Shown here: positions 22,742 through 32,689 of the stretch, piece by piece | Position numbering within the stretch: the first letter of the stretch is position 1 | Layout of the letters: each line of letters opens with the position of its first letter | Origin: Ulva prolifera | Taxonomy: Eukaryota; Chlorophyta; Ulvophyceae; Ulvales; Ulvaceae | DNA length: 64,000 bases | Assembly: GCA_023078555.1 (NCBI GenBank) | Contig: CM041198.1 | Location: 2,344,800 to 2,408,799, forward strand | Direction of reading: 5' to 3' | The notes under the pieces: generated by a model | Told to the model about the DNA's origin: nothing | Database searches by the model: none | The model's input: only the letters and a program-made list of their open reading frames with translations | Position numbers and translations under genes: made by a program

Positions 22742-23417
22742 GGTGGAGTTGCTGGGTGAAGGCTTTTGTTTAGTGGGAAGGTAAAAGGTAGAAGGTACCT
22801 GCGGCAGCATGCATGCTGTCAGTGGTGGGGCTTGCAGGCAATGTGGCAGTGCGTGTGTGTTGATTTGGATGGGATTCTGTACATGTTTTGGTGTTTGTCT
22901 TCTCCTGTTCACTCTTTTGTAAACAACATGAGTTAGTTCAACTAAATTTGGGCTGTCAAAGCTTGCGAAACCAGGGCTCACACGCAGGCTTCAGAAAAAG
23001 CTCAGCAATGCTATCAGCGGTTTCATTGACAGCTGCGCAAGGCAGCGGATCTCTGCTGCGTTGCTGGGTGTAGTTTGCAGCGCACACCGCGAGAGTACCG
23101 TACTGCAACGCCTGTAGCCACGGTGGCCAGAGCTCCACAACCGCGTCCTTGGGCATCCTTTATCACTGAAACAAAGTTCTGCACAAAGCCTGTACAAGTG
23201 TTGTCAACCCCGAGGTCACACAAAACATAGAGAGCACCATCAGGAACTACAGCTGCAGCTGTGAGAGACTGATGGAGTTGTATACTATAGCTGCTGAATT
23301 TGTGTATGAGTGAACCTTGCTTCAAGAGATGGTGTTGCTGTTTTTGTCTGCCTGCACCCGAGTATCTCCCGTTTATGTACCCCTACAAAGATGCTCATGG
23401 ATCTGTATCCAGAGAGC

Positions 23418-23520
23418 AGTTAAGTAAAGTAAATCCGAATTTACTGAGCCGTATATATATGGATACGTATCCTATTGGACATTGACAACTCCGAGTTAAC
23501 GGGACCACATATGCCGAAGG
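23418..23520 (+). repeat. dispersed repeat with ATCCTATTGGACATTGACAA core
   Basis: Best-preserved copy of the repeat also at 14795-14890 (-), 35039-35115 (+) and 36160-36236 (+). It starts near GTTAAGTAAAGTAAATCCG and ends near GGGACCACATATG. 22742-23417 upstream holds no recognisable gene. Confidence 0.6.
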
Positions 23521-23684
23521 GGTGAACAACCTGGAAACCCCCCTCAGACGACCGTACGCAACTCACAGGGCCTCCTCCAGTAGTACATGTGATGTACGGT
23601 ATGTACGTCTGATGATCGGAAGTCTGATCATGGACTCGGCAGGCTCGCCTGAAACCTTGGTTGGTCTGGCTAGCCCATGCCTGG

Positions 23685-24025
23685 TACACATATATGCATG
23701 TGTTACAAGGACAAAGGCAGCAAGGCGGGCAGTACCGCGAAAGAAGCAAGCAGACGAAGCACACACCCAGACACCCACGCACGCAACACCCACCACGCCC
23801 AGAAAACCCATCACCGGCGCAGAAAACGACACAGATCCGCAGACCGCCAAGCACACGCCCACACACCCATACACATATATGCATGTGTCGTTTGCTGCGC
23901 GCGTGTTGGGTTTTCTGGGCGTGGTGGGTGTTGCGTGCGTGGGTGTCTGGGTGTGTGCTTCGTCTGCTTGCTTCTTTCGCGGTGCTGCCCGCCTTGCAGC
24001 CTTTATCCCCGCCGGCGTAACACAT
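23685..24025. mobile_element. two SINE-like elements in inverted, adjoining arrangement
   Basis: A minus-strand copy (23704-23869) is flanked by 19-bp direct repeats TACACATATATGCATGTGT at 23685-23703 and 23870-23888. It is followed directly by a plus-strand copy from about 23889 to 24025 that ends in a degraded CCTTTATCCCC...GTAACACA tail. Both belong to the family at 18680, 32690, 39473 and 54738. The pair can fold back on itself. Confidence 0.7.
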
Positions 24026-24243
24026 ACATGTGCAGTTGGCCTGTCTGCGATTTTTATGGGGCGGTGGAGGGCAAGGGCAAAGCAGGTAACCACAGCGTGG
24101 CGCATGTGCGGGCGTGCCCCGCGGTGGCGACGGCGGCGTGCACGTGCCCCGGAGGTGCATGCAGAGCTGTAAGTCTAAAGCTTGGGGCTCGAGGAGGACC
24201 TCCTGAAGATATCGAGTCGTTCTTGGGGCGCCAAAATGTGTGG

Positions 24244-25386
24244 CTGGATGACGAGTCTGTGGCGTGGTCGCTGAATGACGACGCAGAGGACCCAGATGAA
24301 GACTGGGTGAATGAGGCAGATGATGCCTACGCGGCCATGGAGGCTGAGGACGCAGATGCTAATGATGACGGCAGCGATTCGGACCCGGACGCAGAGCCGG
24401 GGGGTGCGCCAGATGCGGAAGCCGGGGGTGAGGACCAGGCTGCGCCGGGCCGCTACCCGCAGCGTGTGAGACATGCGCCGAATCTGCCGTATCAAGCACA
24501 TTTGTTTATGGCAAAGGGTGAGCAGCCGGCGGAGGACTTGCTGGTGCCGCCCCGGTCGTACAAAGAGGCGATGAAAAGGCCAGATGCTGCTGAATGGGAG
24601 CAAGCGAAGAACGACGAGTATGCGTCGATTCTGGCCAAGGGGGTATTTGAAGTGTGTGAATTACCTCCAGGAGAGAGAGCACTGCCGGCGAAGGGCGTGC
24701 GACCTGAAGTTTGATGCCAAGGGCAACCTGGAGCGGTACAAGTATCGTTTGGTGGTGCTGGGGAATCTTCAGGGGAAGGACGATGTGGGAGAAGTGTTTG
24801 CGCCCACAGCGCAGAGTGCAACATTCAGGATGATGCTGGCTATGAAGGCAGCTAATCCGCGGCTGAAGCTCCGGCAGGTGGACGTGAAGTGTGCATTCCT
24901 TCACAGCGACCTTGACGAGGTGGTGTATGTCCGCCTACCTGAGGAGTTCGGTGGAGGAGTCTGGAAGCTTCGCAAGGCGCTGTACGGACTGAAGCAGGCT
25001 CCGAGCGCCTGGAATGAAACTCTCACCAAGGCGATGATGTCAGAAGGATTCACGGTGTCAGAGAATGACCCATGCTTGTTCATCAGAGGTGAAGGCAGGA
25101 GCAAGTCATATGTGCTGGTGCATGTAGATGATTCTGCGATCCTTGCAGAAGAAGGTGAAGAGATGAAGATTCTGGAGATGCTGGGCAAGCATTTTGAAGT
25201 GGAGGATCTGGGACCGCTGCATTTCTTTCAGGGGCAAGAAGTTGAAGAAGTGGCTGGAGAAGGTCTGCTATTGAAGCAGCCTCAGTATGCCAAGAATGTG
25301 CTACAGAGGGCCAACATGTGGGATTGCAAGCCGAAGGCGACTCCGATGGAGACCAGGCACATGATGACGAAGACCACAGGAGTGGA
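24244..25386 (+). pseudogene. older Copia copy, left part (interrupted by the nested element)
   Basis: From the acidic linker (LDDESVAWSLNDDAEDPDED) to the end of the reverse transcriptase, this matches 28218-29366 of the intact element at about 97% or better by eye. It is 5'-truncated (no gag, protease or integrase). A 2-base deletion near 24699 shifts the frame relative to the intact copy. It stops at 25386, where the complete element is inserted, and resumes at 30566. The insertion point lies in the stretch linking the reverse transcriptase to the RNase H. Confidence 0.9.
25382..25386. repeat. target-site duplication GTGGA (left)
   Basis: The five bases GTGGA immediately before the 5' LTR are repeated at 30566-30570 immediately after the 3' LTR. 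Rejoining across them restores continuity of the older Copia copy, which proves insertion into it. Confidence 0.95.
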
Positions 25387-25806
25387 TGTGGGAAGCAGAG
25401 CTCCCCTGGTGCAAGCGTGTCGTAGCTGCGATAACGCGAGTGCAGCAGATCACATGCATTTGGCTGTGAGTCTGCGGGCAGACCGTAGGTCGGCTGTCCA
25501 GTGCACAGAATATAGGACGTAGCTGTCAATTCCAGGTCATCTTTGACTGGCAATTGACAGGTGAGAATGCTTTGCTGTTTGTGTGTGTCTGTCTACTGAC
25601 TACAGCAGAGAACAGTGTGCTGAGCGTACTACGTGGTGCAGGAGTCTGTACTGTATGACTAGTGATCATAGCAGCTAACAGAGCTCATATTGCCACAGGT
25701 GAGACACACGGCATAGTTATTCTGTAAGATCTTTGACTGGCAATTGACAGGAGTCTGTACTGTATGACTAGTGATCATAGCAGCTAACAGAGCTCATATT
25801 GCCACA
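25387..25806 (+). repeat. 5' LTR of the Copia element
   Basis: 420 bp, starting TGTGGGAAGC and ending ATTGCCACA. An internal 57-bp segment (25641-25697) is repeated as the last 57 bp (25750-25806), so the LTR carries its own direct duplication. Confidence 0.93.
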
Positions 25807-25819
25807 GGTTATGGGCCCA
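25807..25819 (+). promoter_or_regulatory. primer-binding site complementary to the initiator tRNA-Met anticodon loop
   Basis: GGTTATGGGCCCA follows the 5' LTR directly. Its complement TGGGCCCATAACC is the anticodon stem-loop of eukaryotic initiator tRNA-Met, not the tRNA 3' end. Drosophila copia is the known precedent, using a 5' half of the cleaved initiator tRNA as primer. The downstream leader (25820-25980) contains a 20-bp repeat AGGACGTAA-TGTCTGTGGA, present twice. Confidence 0.85.
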
Positions 25820-25980
25820 TCGGCGTGAGAAGACTGCGCACACACCCGTCATCGAGCCGTCACTGGTCGATGATCTCTGAGCCGTGATTGGTCAGGGAAA
25901 AGCCAACACAGGACGTAACTGTCTGTGGAACAATCGCAGGACGTAATTGTCTGTGGATTTGGTGACTCAATTTGGTTACC

Positions 25981-28900
25981 ATGGCTGACGGGATATCGAC
26001 GAAAGTCGAGGTGCTAACACGCGAAGGAAACTTCCGTCACTGGTTCGGGCAAATGGAGTCAATCTTGGTCCTGAAAAATCTGGACGACGTGCTGTATGAG
26101 GAACCAGGACAAGCAGCTGATGAAGCTGAACAAGCAGCCGTGGAGGCTGCGCTCACCCGTGATAGGAAAGTGAGGGCATACCTGAAGATGCACACTAAGG
26201 GTGCATTACAGGCGATCGTGACGCGTGCGCGGACTGCGAAGGCAGCATGGGACGCGCTGCACGATGACTACAGAGGAGGACTAGCTGTCCGAAGGCCGCA
26301 GATGCTGCGTAAGGCGACTGAGCTGCAGCAAGGCGACGACTCTGTACAGCGGTACATAGACCGTGTGAAGGAAATCAGAGATGATTTCGTAGAGGCAGAC
26401 ATGGAGACATCAATGCCAGTGTTGACCAACCAGTTTGTGAAGGGGCTCAGGCCTGCCCTGGCGAATGTTGTGGGAGTACAACTGGGGGTGGCGATGAGTC
26501 AAGGCGCGGGTCTGGACCAGCTGTGTAATCAGCTGAGGGACCTGGCGGCGATCCTGCCCGACAGGGGTGCAGCTGCGCGAGCGGCTGCAGCAGTGGCGAA
26601 GAGGGAGCGGAACAAGGCTCGTGGGCCACTGAAGTGCCATTACTGCGGCAAGGAGGGGCACAAACATTTTGAGTGCACCAAGAAGCAGGACGATATGGCT
26701 GCTGGCAAGAAGCTGCAGTGGGCCAACCGGAGGGATGGCGGCGGTGATGGCAGCAAGGAGGGTGCAGGTCGCGCGCTGTGCGTCAGGACCGCGCGAGTGG
26801 CCATGGCGACGGTGAAGGTTCCGTCAGACCGATCGAACTATGTGCACTTCGACACAGGGGCGACGCATAATTACGTCTCAGACCTCAGTATGCTTCATGA
26901 CAAGCGTTCCACGCCAGTGGAGGTCGTGAAGATGGGAGGAAATGAAGAGCATGTGGTGGCCTGTGCGGGCACAGTGGTGCTCAGCGCTCCTGGCGGGCAG
27001 GTGAAGCTGCTGGAGGCTCTGTGCGTGCCCACCATGCATATGAACCTGATGTCTGGCGCTTACGTGACGGACCAGGGGGGGTCATATCACGGGAAGGGAC
27101 AGACGCTGGAGGTGAAGGACGCTGATGACACAGTGCTGTTGAGGGGTACCAAGCAAGATGGCCTGTACCTCATGGACTGTCAGGTGATTCCCACAGACGT
27201 GCCGATGCCGACTGCTTTTGCAAACGTGGCAGTGGATGCTGAGGTGTGGCACAGACGGTTCGGGCATGTCGGGATGGACAATCTCTACAAGGTGGAGAAG
27301 GCGGTAGATGGCATGGGCCGGGTGAACTGGCCAGAGAAGCATGCGCCGTTATGTGAGATCTGTCCAAGAGCTAAACAGTGCAAGGAGCACTATGCACGAT
27401 CCTCGTCCAGGGCTGAGAAGCCGATGGAGCTGGTCCACAGTGATGTGATGGGACCGTTTCCCGTTGCGGGGTTCCGTGATGAGCGGTATGCAGTCACGCT
27501 CCTGGACGACTACAGCAGCTACGCAGAAGTGATTTGTGTGAAGAACAAGTCGGATGTGGCGCCAGCGGTGATTGAACGGCTGACCGAATGGGAGCGGCAG
27601 ACAGAGCACAAGCTAAAGGTGCTGCGTACTGACCATGGTACAGAGTACATGGGTGCGCTGAAACGGTGGTGCCGGCGGAACGGGGTGGTGCGGCAACTGA
27701 GCGCGCCACGCACGCCGAAGCAGAACGGGCGAGCAGAGAGGTACAACAGGACAGTGCTGGAGCGCATGCGAGCAATGCTGCTCGGCGCGATGATGCTAAA
27801 GTGTTTCTGGACTTTTGGTCTGGACACTGCGGCGTACACGCGCAACAGAATTCCTGTCAAGGGACAGGTGGTGACGCCGTATGAGAAGTTCTGGGGGGTG
27901 CGCCCGGACATCTCGCATCTGCGGGTGTTCGGCTGCAAGGCGACGCTGTTCGTGCCATCGAAGCTGAGGGACAAGCTGGACGCAGTCAGCGAGGAGGTCA
28001 TCTTCGTGGGCTACGCAAGGCACTCGAAGGCATACAGGCTGGTGCAGCACGTGAACGGCGAGTTCAAGCTGAAGGAGAGTGCGAACGTGTCCTTCCAGGA
28101 GGACAGAGTCATGCCAGCAATGGAGACATGCGCGTCGGCGAGCCAGGCGGCAGCGTCGGTGTATCACGATCTCATGCTGGACGTTCCAGAGCAGAAGCCA
28201 GAAGATGACGATGCGATGCTGGATGACGAGTCTGTGGCGTGGTCGCTGAATGACGACGCAGAGGACCCAGATGAGGACTGGGTGAATGAGGCAGATGATG
28301 CCTACGCGGACATGGAGGCTGAGGACGCAGATGCTGATGATGACGGCAGCGATTCGGACCCGGACGCAGAGCCGGGGGGTGCGCCAGATGCGGAAGCCGG
28401 GGGTGAGGACCAGGATGCGCCGGGCCGCTACCCGCAGCGTGAGAGGCATGCGCCGAATCTGCCGTATCAAGCACATTTGTTTATGGCAAAGGGTGAGCAG
28501 CCGGCGGAGGACTTGCTGGTGCCGCCCCGGTCGTACAAAGAGGCGATGAAAAGGCCAGATGCTGCTGAGTGGGAGCAAGCGAAGAACGACGAGTATGCGT
28601 CGATTCTGGCCAAGGGGGTATTTGAAGTGTGTGAATTACCTCCAGGAGAGAGAGCACTGCCGGCAAAGGGCGTGTGCGACCTGAAGTTTGATGCCAAGGG
28701 CAACCTGGAGCGGTACAAGTATCGTTTGGTGGTGCTGGGCAATCTTCAGGGAAAGGACGATGTGGGAGAAGTGTTTGCGCCCACAGCGCAGAGTGCAACA
28801 TTCAGGATGATGCTGGCTATGAAGGCAGCTAATCCGCGGCTGAAGCTCCGGCAGGTGGACGTGAAGTGTGCATTCCTTCACAGCGACCTTGACGAGGTGG

Positions 28901-30138
28901 TGTATGTCCGCCTACCTGAGGAGTTCGGTGGAGGAGTCTGGAAGCTTCGCAAGGCGCTGTACGGACTGAAGCAGGCTCCGAGAGCCTGGAATGAAACTCT
29001 CACCAAGGCGATGATGTCAGAAGGATTCACGGTGTCAGAGAATGACCCATGTCTGTTCATCAGAGGTGAAGGCAGAAGCAAGTCATATGTGCTGGTGCAT
29101 GTAGATGATTCTGCGATCCTTGCAGAAGAAGGTGAAGAGAAGAAGATTCTGGAGATGCTGGGCAAGCATTTTGAAGTGAAGGATCTGGGACCGCTGCATT
29201 TCTTTCTGGAGCAAGAAGTTGAAGAAGTGGCTGGAGAAGGTCTGCTATTGAAGCAGCCTCAATATGCCAAGAATGTGCTACAGAGGGCCAACATGTGGGA
29301 TTGCAAGCCGAAGGCGACTCCGATGGAGACCAGGCACATGATGACGAAGACCACAGGAGTGGAGCTGAAGGATGATGACCCAAGGAAGGCGGCGTACGGA
29401 GAGACAGTGGGTGCATTGCTGTACCTGTCCACTCATACGAGACCAGATCTGGCGTATCCAGTGGGCGTGCTGAGTCGATTCATGGCAAAGCCGACGGATG
29501 TGCATTTCCAGGCAATGAAGAGAGTTCTGAGGTACTTGAGAGGTACATGGAATCATGGGCTGATGTTCAGATTCGACCCAGAAGACAAGATGAAAGGGGT
29601 GAAGACTTTCACAGAAGCAGACTTCAAGGAGCTCGGGGTAATCAGAGATGAGGCATTGAAGCTGTATTCAGATGCAGATCTGGCTGGGGATCTCGACAAT
29701 CGAAAGAGTACATCAGGTATGATGTTGATGATGCATGGGTGCCCAGTGATGTGGAGTGCCAAGTTGCAGACAGTGGTGGCCACGTCCACCGCAGAGGCTG
29801 AGTATATGTCAGCAGCCATGGCAGTGAAAGAAGCACTGTGGATGAGGAAGTTGCTGGGTGATATCTATGGTCGTGTTGAGCGGATGACTGTTTATTGTGA
29901 CAATCAGAGTGCTTTGCATCTGATGAAGCAGAGGACTGCTGGTGCTCCAGGAAGGAGCAAGCACATTGACATCCAGTATCACTTCATTAGGAACAGATTT
30001 ATGCGACAGGAGATTGATGTCCAGTTTGTGCCGACAGCTGAACAGAAGGCTGATATGCTGACCAAGGCTTTGGCTGGTCCAGCGCTAGGAACGGCAGTGG
30101 CTGGTTTTCTGGTTGAATCTCCAAGCGACAGCGCTTGA
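25981..30138 (+). CDS. Copia Gag-Pol polyprotein, 1,385 residues
   Basis: The frame is open from 25972, but the first ATG, in good context (ACCATGG), is at 25981. In order: Gag (UBN2-like) to about residue 215; zinc knuckle CHYCGKEGHKHFEC near 218; aspartic protease FDTGATHNYV near 290; integrase zinc finger WHRRFGHVG...CEIC near 423-460; integrase catalytic residues in VHSDVMGPF, LRTDHGTEYM and PKQNGRAERYNR; an acidic linker; reverse transcriptase with RQVDVKCAFLHSDL, LYGLKQAPRAW and the catalytic VHVDDSA; RNase H with LYSDADLAGD, STAEAEYMSA and CDNQSALHL. All catalytic acids are present and no stop or frameshift is seen. Gag and Pol share one frame, so the Gag excess must arise by another route than frameshifting. 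Confidence 0.96.
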   Translation: MADGISTKVEVLTREGNFRHWFGQMESILVLKNLDDVLYEEPGQAADEAEQAAVEAALTRDRKVRAYLKMHTKGALQAIVTRARTAKAAWDALHDDYRGGLAVRRPQMLRKATELQQGDDSVQRYIDRVKEIRDDFVEADMETSMPVLTNQFVKGLRPALANVVGVQLGVAMSQGAGLDQLCNQLRDLAAILPDRGAAARAAAAVAKRERNKARGPLKCHYCGKEGHKHFECTKKQDDMAAGKKLQWANRRDGGGDGSKEGAGRALCVRTARVAMATVKVPSDRSNYVHFDTGATHNYVSDLSMLHDKRSTPVEVVKMGGNEEHVVACAGTVVLSAPGGQVKLLEALCVPTMHMNLMSGAYVTDQGGSYHGKGQTLEVKDADDTVLLRGTKQDGLYLMDCQVIPTDVPMPTAFANVAVDAEVWHRRFGHVGMDNLYKVEKAVDGMGRVNWPEKHAPLCEICPRAKQCKEHYARSSSRAEKPMELVHSDVMGPFPVAGFRDERYAVTLLDDYSSYAEVICVKNKSDVAPAVIERLTEWERQTEHKLKVLRTDHGTEYMGALKRWCRRNGVVRQLSAPRTPKQNGRAERYNRTVLERMRAMLLGAMMLKCFWTFGLDTAAYTRNRIPVKGQVVTPYEKFWGVRPDISHLRVFGCKATLFVPSKLRDKLDAVSEEVIFVGYARHSKAYRLVQHVNGEFKLKESANVSFQEDRVMPAMETCASASQAAASVYHDLMLDVPEQKPEDDDAMLDDESVAWSLNDDAEDPDEDWVNEADDAYADMEAEDADADDDGSDSDPDAEPGGAPDAEAGGEDQDAPGRYPQRERHAPNLPYQAHLFMAKGEQPAEDLLVPPRSYKEAMKRPDAAEWEQAKNDEYASILAKGVFEVCELPPGERALPAKGVCDLKFDAKGNLERYKYRLVVLGNLQGKDDVGEVFAPTAQSATFRMMLAMKAANPRLKLRQVDVKCAFLHSDLDEVVYVRLPEEFGGGVWKLRKALYGLKQAPRAWNETLTKAMMSEGFTVSENDPCLFIRGEGRSKSYVLVHVDDSAILAEEGEEKKILEMLGKHFEVKDLGPLHFFLEQEVEEVAGEGLLLKQPQYAKNVLQRANMWDCKPKATPMETRHMMTKTTGVELKDDDPRKAAYGETVGALLYLSTHTRPDLAYPVGVLSRFMAKPTDVHFQAMKRVLRYLRGTWNHGLMFRFDPEDKMKGVKTFTEADFKELGVIRDEALKLYSDADLAGDLDNRKSTSGMMLMMHGCPVMWSAKLQTVVATSTAEAEYMSAAMAVKEALWMRKLLGDIYGRVERMTVYCDNQSALHLMKQRTAGAPGRSKHIDIQYHFIRNRFMRQEIDVQFVPTAEQKADMLTKALAGPALGTAVAGFLVESPSDSA

Positions 30139-30145
30139 GGGGGTG
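30137..30145 (+). promoter_or_regulatory. polypurine tract
   Basis: GAGGGGGTG overlaps the stop codon and abuts the 3' LTR. It is the usual site of plus-strand DNA priming. The same tract precedes the older LTR at 31353. Confidence 0.85.
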
Positions 30146-30565
30146 TGTGGGAAGCAGAGCTCCCCTGGTGCAAGCGTGTCGTAGCTGCGATAACGCGAGT
30201 GCAGCAGATCACATGCATTTGGCTGTGAGTCTGCGGGCAGACCGTAGGTCGGCTGTCCAGTGCACAGAATATAGGACGTAGCTGTCAATTCCAGGTCATC
30301 TTTGACTGGCAATTGACAGGTGAGAATGCTTTGCTGTTTGTGTGTGTCTGTCTACTGACTACAGCAGAGAACAGTGTGCTGAGCGTACTACGTGGTGCAG
30401 GAGTCTGTACTGTATGACTAGTGATCATAGCAGCTAACAGAGCTCATATTGCCACAGGTGAGACACACGGCATAGTTATTCTGTAAGATCTTTGACTGGC
30501 AATTGACAGGAGTCTGTACTGTATGACTAGTGATCATAGCAGCTAACAGAGCTCATATTGCCACA
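30146..30565 (+). repeat. 3' LTR of the Copia element
   Basis: 420 bp, identical by eye to the 5' LTR, ending ATTGCCACA before the GTGGA duplication. Confidence 0.93.
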
Positions 30566-31709
30566 GTGGAGCTGAAGGATGATGACCCAAGGAAGGCGGC
30601 GTACGGAGAGACAGTGGGTGCATTGCTGTACCTGTCCACTCATACAAGACCAGATCTGGCGTATCCAGTGGGCGTGCTGAGTCGATTCATGGCAAAGCCG
30701 ACGGATGTGCATTTCCAGGCAATGAAGAGAGTTCTGAGGTACTTGAGAGGTACATGGAATCATGGGCTGATGTTCAGATTCGACCCAGAAGACAAGATGA
30801 AAGGGGTGAAGACCTTCACAGAAGCAGACTTCAAGGAGCTCGGGGTAATCAGAGATGAGGCATTGAAGCTGTATTCTGATGCAGATCTGGCTGGGGATCT
30901 CGACAATCGAAAGAGTACATCAGGTATGATGTTGATGATGCATGGGTGCCCAGTGATGTGGAGTGCCAAGTTGCAGACAGTGGTGGCCACGTCCACCGCA
31001 GAGGCTGAGTATATGTCAGCAGCCATGGCAGTGAAAGAAGCACTGTGGATGAGGAAGTTGCTGGGTGATATCTATGGTCGTGTTGAGCGGATGACTGTTT
31101 ATTGTGACAATCAGAGTGCTTTGCATCTGATGAAGCAGAGGACTGCTGGTGCTCCAGGAAGGAGCAAGCACATTGACATCCAGTATCACTTCATTAGGAA
31201 CAGATTTATGCGACAGGAGATTGATGTCCAGTTTGTGCCGACAGCTGAGCAGAAGGCTGATATGCTGACCAAGGCTTTGGCTGGTCCAGCGCTAGGAAAG
31301 GCAGTGGCTGGTTTTCTGGTTGAATCACCAAGCGACAGCGCTTGAGGGGGTGTGTGGGAAGCAGAGCTCCCCTGGTGCAAGCGTGTCGTAGCTGTGATAA
31401 CGCGAGTGCAGCAGATCACATGCATTTGGCTGTGAGTCTGCGGGCAGACCGTAGGTCGGCTGTCCAGTGCACAGAATATAGGACGTAGCTGTCAATTCCA
31501 GGTCATCTTTGACTGGCAATTGACAGGTGAGAATGCTTTGCTGTTTGTGTGTGTCTGTCTACTGACTACAGCAGAGAACAGTGTGCTGAGCGTACTACGT
31601 GGTGCAGGAGTCTGTACTGTATGACTAGTGATCATAGCAGCTAACAGAGCTCATATTGCCACAGGTGAGACACACGGCATAATTATTCTGTAACATCTTT
31701 GACTGGCAA
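30566..31709 (+). pseudogene. older Copia copy, right part: RNase H and truncated 3' LTR
   Basis: From GTGGA (30566) the older copy resumes at the point where it stopped at 25386. It carries the RNase H region (30567-31345, with SDADLAGDLDNRKSTSG and CDNQSALHL intact) and then a 3' LTR from 31353. That LTR differs from the intact LTRs at scattered bases (for example GCTGTGATAA for GCTGCGATAA) and breaks off near 31709, about 60 bp before its expected end, at an A-rich run. Confidence 0.9.
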
Positions 31710-31729
31710 AAAAAAAAAATAAAAAAAAA
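31708..31729. repeat. A-rich run at the broken LTR end
   Basis: Twelve A, one T, nine A follow the truncated LTR. The next bases include AGTTCGACACC, which is close to a polymerase III B box but does not fold as a tRNA T-arm. It may be the junction of a retroposed insertion. Confidence 0.5.
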
Positions 31730-31917
31730 GTTGGGTTGATGAGGTCGGTAGTTCGACACCCGCCTTGCACAGTCAGGTCGCGGCCACTCGTGTCGCGTTA
31801 AGTGGGGCATAGGATCAGGGGACCAGCGTAAGTCCAGAGAGGCAGTGGTCGGATCGATGCTGAAACGGACCGGGGGAGCTGGAGGACTGGCCAGCCTCAG
31901 ATCTCAGAGGACCCAGC

Positions 31918-32023
31918 TTTTGTGGCAATCCAGTGATATGGCCGCTATACCACTGGATCCTTGCACGTCGCGACGTGCAAGGATCCAGTGGTATAGCGGC
32001 CATATCACTGGATTGCCACAAAA
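31918..32023. repeat. 106-bp perfect palindrome
   Basis: Two 53-bp arms meet between 31970 and 31971 (TTGCACGTCG / CGACGTGCAA) with no unpaired spacer. Each arm itself contains a partial palindrome (ATCCAGTGATATGGCCGC...CCACTGGAT), so alternative cruciforms are possible. The outer halves correspond to the foldback repeat at 211-253. Confidence 0.9.
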
Positions 32024-32261
32024 TGTGATGCTGTGGTGATGGGCGCAACAGTTGTCATGACAGTTGGAGCTACGTAGGGTATACCCCCCGGCGCCATCTA
32101 GTACTGCAGAAACTGCCGACACCATGGTGGCGCCACTAGGGTTGCAGCGCACTTGAGCCACCGCTGGCAGTCCATGCAGCACTGAGGCATAGCAGCCGGT
32201 CATCACGACCCGTGCACACCCAAGGACATGTGGCTGCAGGGTCTGCCGCAGCTTCGCGGCC

Positions 32262-32675
32262 GCGATTTTGAGAATGCGATGCGCAAACTCTCGAGCTCCA
32301 CAAAGCTGCCGTGCAGAGGCGCGTCACCCCGCAGCTCCGCTGATGGCGCGTCAGGCGGGCAAGGCAGCTGTGCAATCGGCGGTTCCGTAGTGGTGCATTT
32401 CGGTGCGGGGCGGGCGGGTGCGCGGCAGTGTCCCAGGCGGGCTGGCTGCACGCGCTGTGGGTCTGGGGGTGGGGTGGGGTTTTGGGCTGGAGCGGCTCCC
32501 GGCAGTCGCGTAGCCCGGATGGGCGGCCTTGGGCGGCAGCGTGTCGGACGCGGCCCTGTCGTGCAGCTGCGGGCGTTGCGGCTTTGGGGGTTTTGTTGTT
32601 GTGTGTTACAAAGGAAAAAGCCGGAGGGGCCAGTAGCACCGCCAGGACCAAAAGGGAGAGCACGAACAACGCACG
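32262..32675 (+). pseudogene. 5'-truncated LINE fragment, 3' end only
   Basis: From about 32262 the sequence follows the end of the ORF and the 3' region of the LINE copy at 53640-54610: a shared GCAGCTCCGCTGATGGC-type coding end, then GTTACAAAGGAAAAAG and ACCGCCAGGACCAAAAGGGA. Frames are broken. A SINE-like element follows at once. Confidence 0.65.
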
Positions 32676-32689
32676 AACAACGCATCGGG

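Larger units (their letters stand above)
25387..30565 (+). mobile_element. complete Ty1/Copia LTR retrotransposon (5,179 bp), nested
   Basis: 5' LTR 25387-25806, primer-binding site from 25807, one gag-pol ORF 25981-30138, polypurine tract 30137-30145, 3' LTR 30146-30565, and a 5-bp duplication GTGGA on each side. The two 420-bp LTRs appear identical by eye and the single ORF is intact, so insertion is recent and the element may still be competent. It lies inside an older member of the same family (24244-25386 plus 30566-31709). The order protease, integrase, reverse transcriptase, RNase H defines Copia rather than Gypsy. Confidence 0.95.

Noticed and set aside
23522..24172. long overlapping ORFs on both strands
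   Set aside because: They arise from the two inverted SINE-like copies; the same peptide strings recur at every copy of the repeat.
31735..31765. tRNA gene or tRNA-derived SINE
   Set aside because: A B-box-like AGTTCGACACC is present, but the flanks do not form a T-arm or acceptor stem and no A box is positioned upstream.
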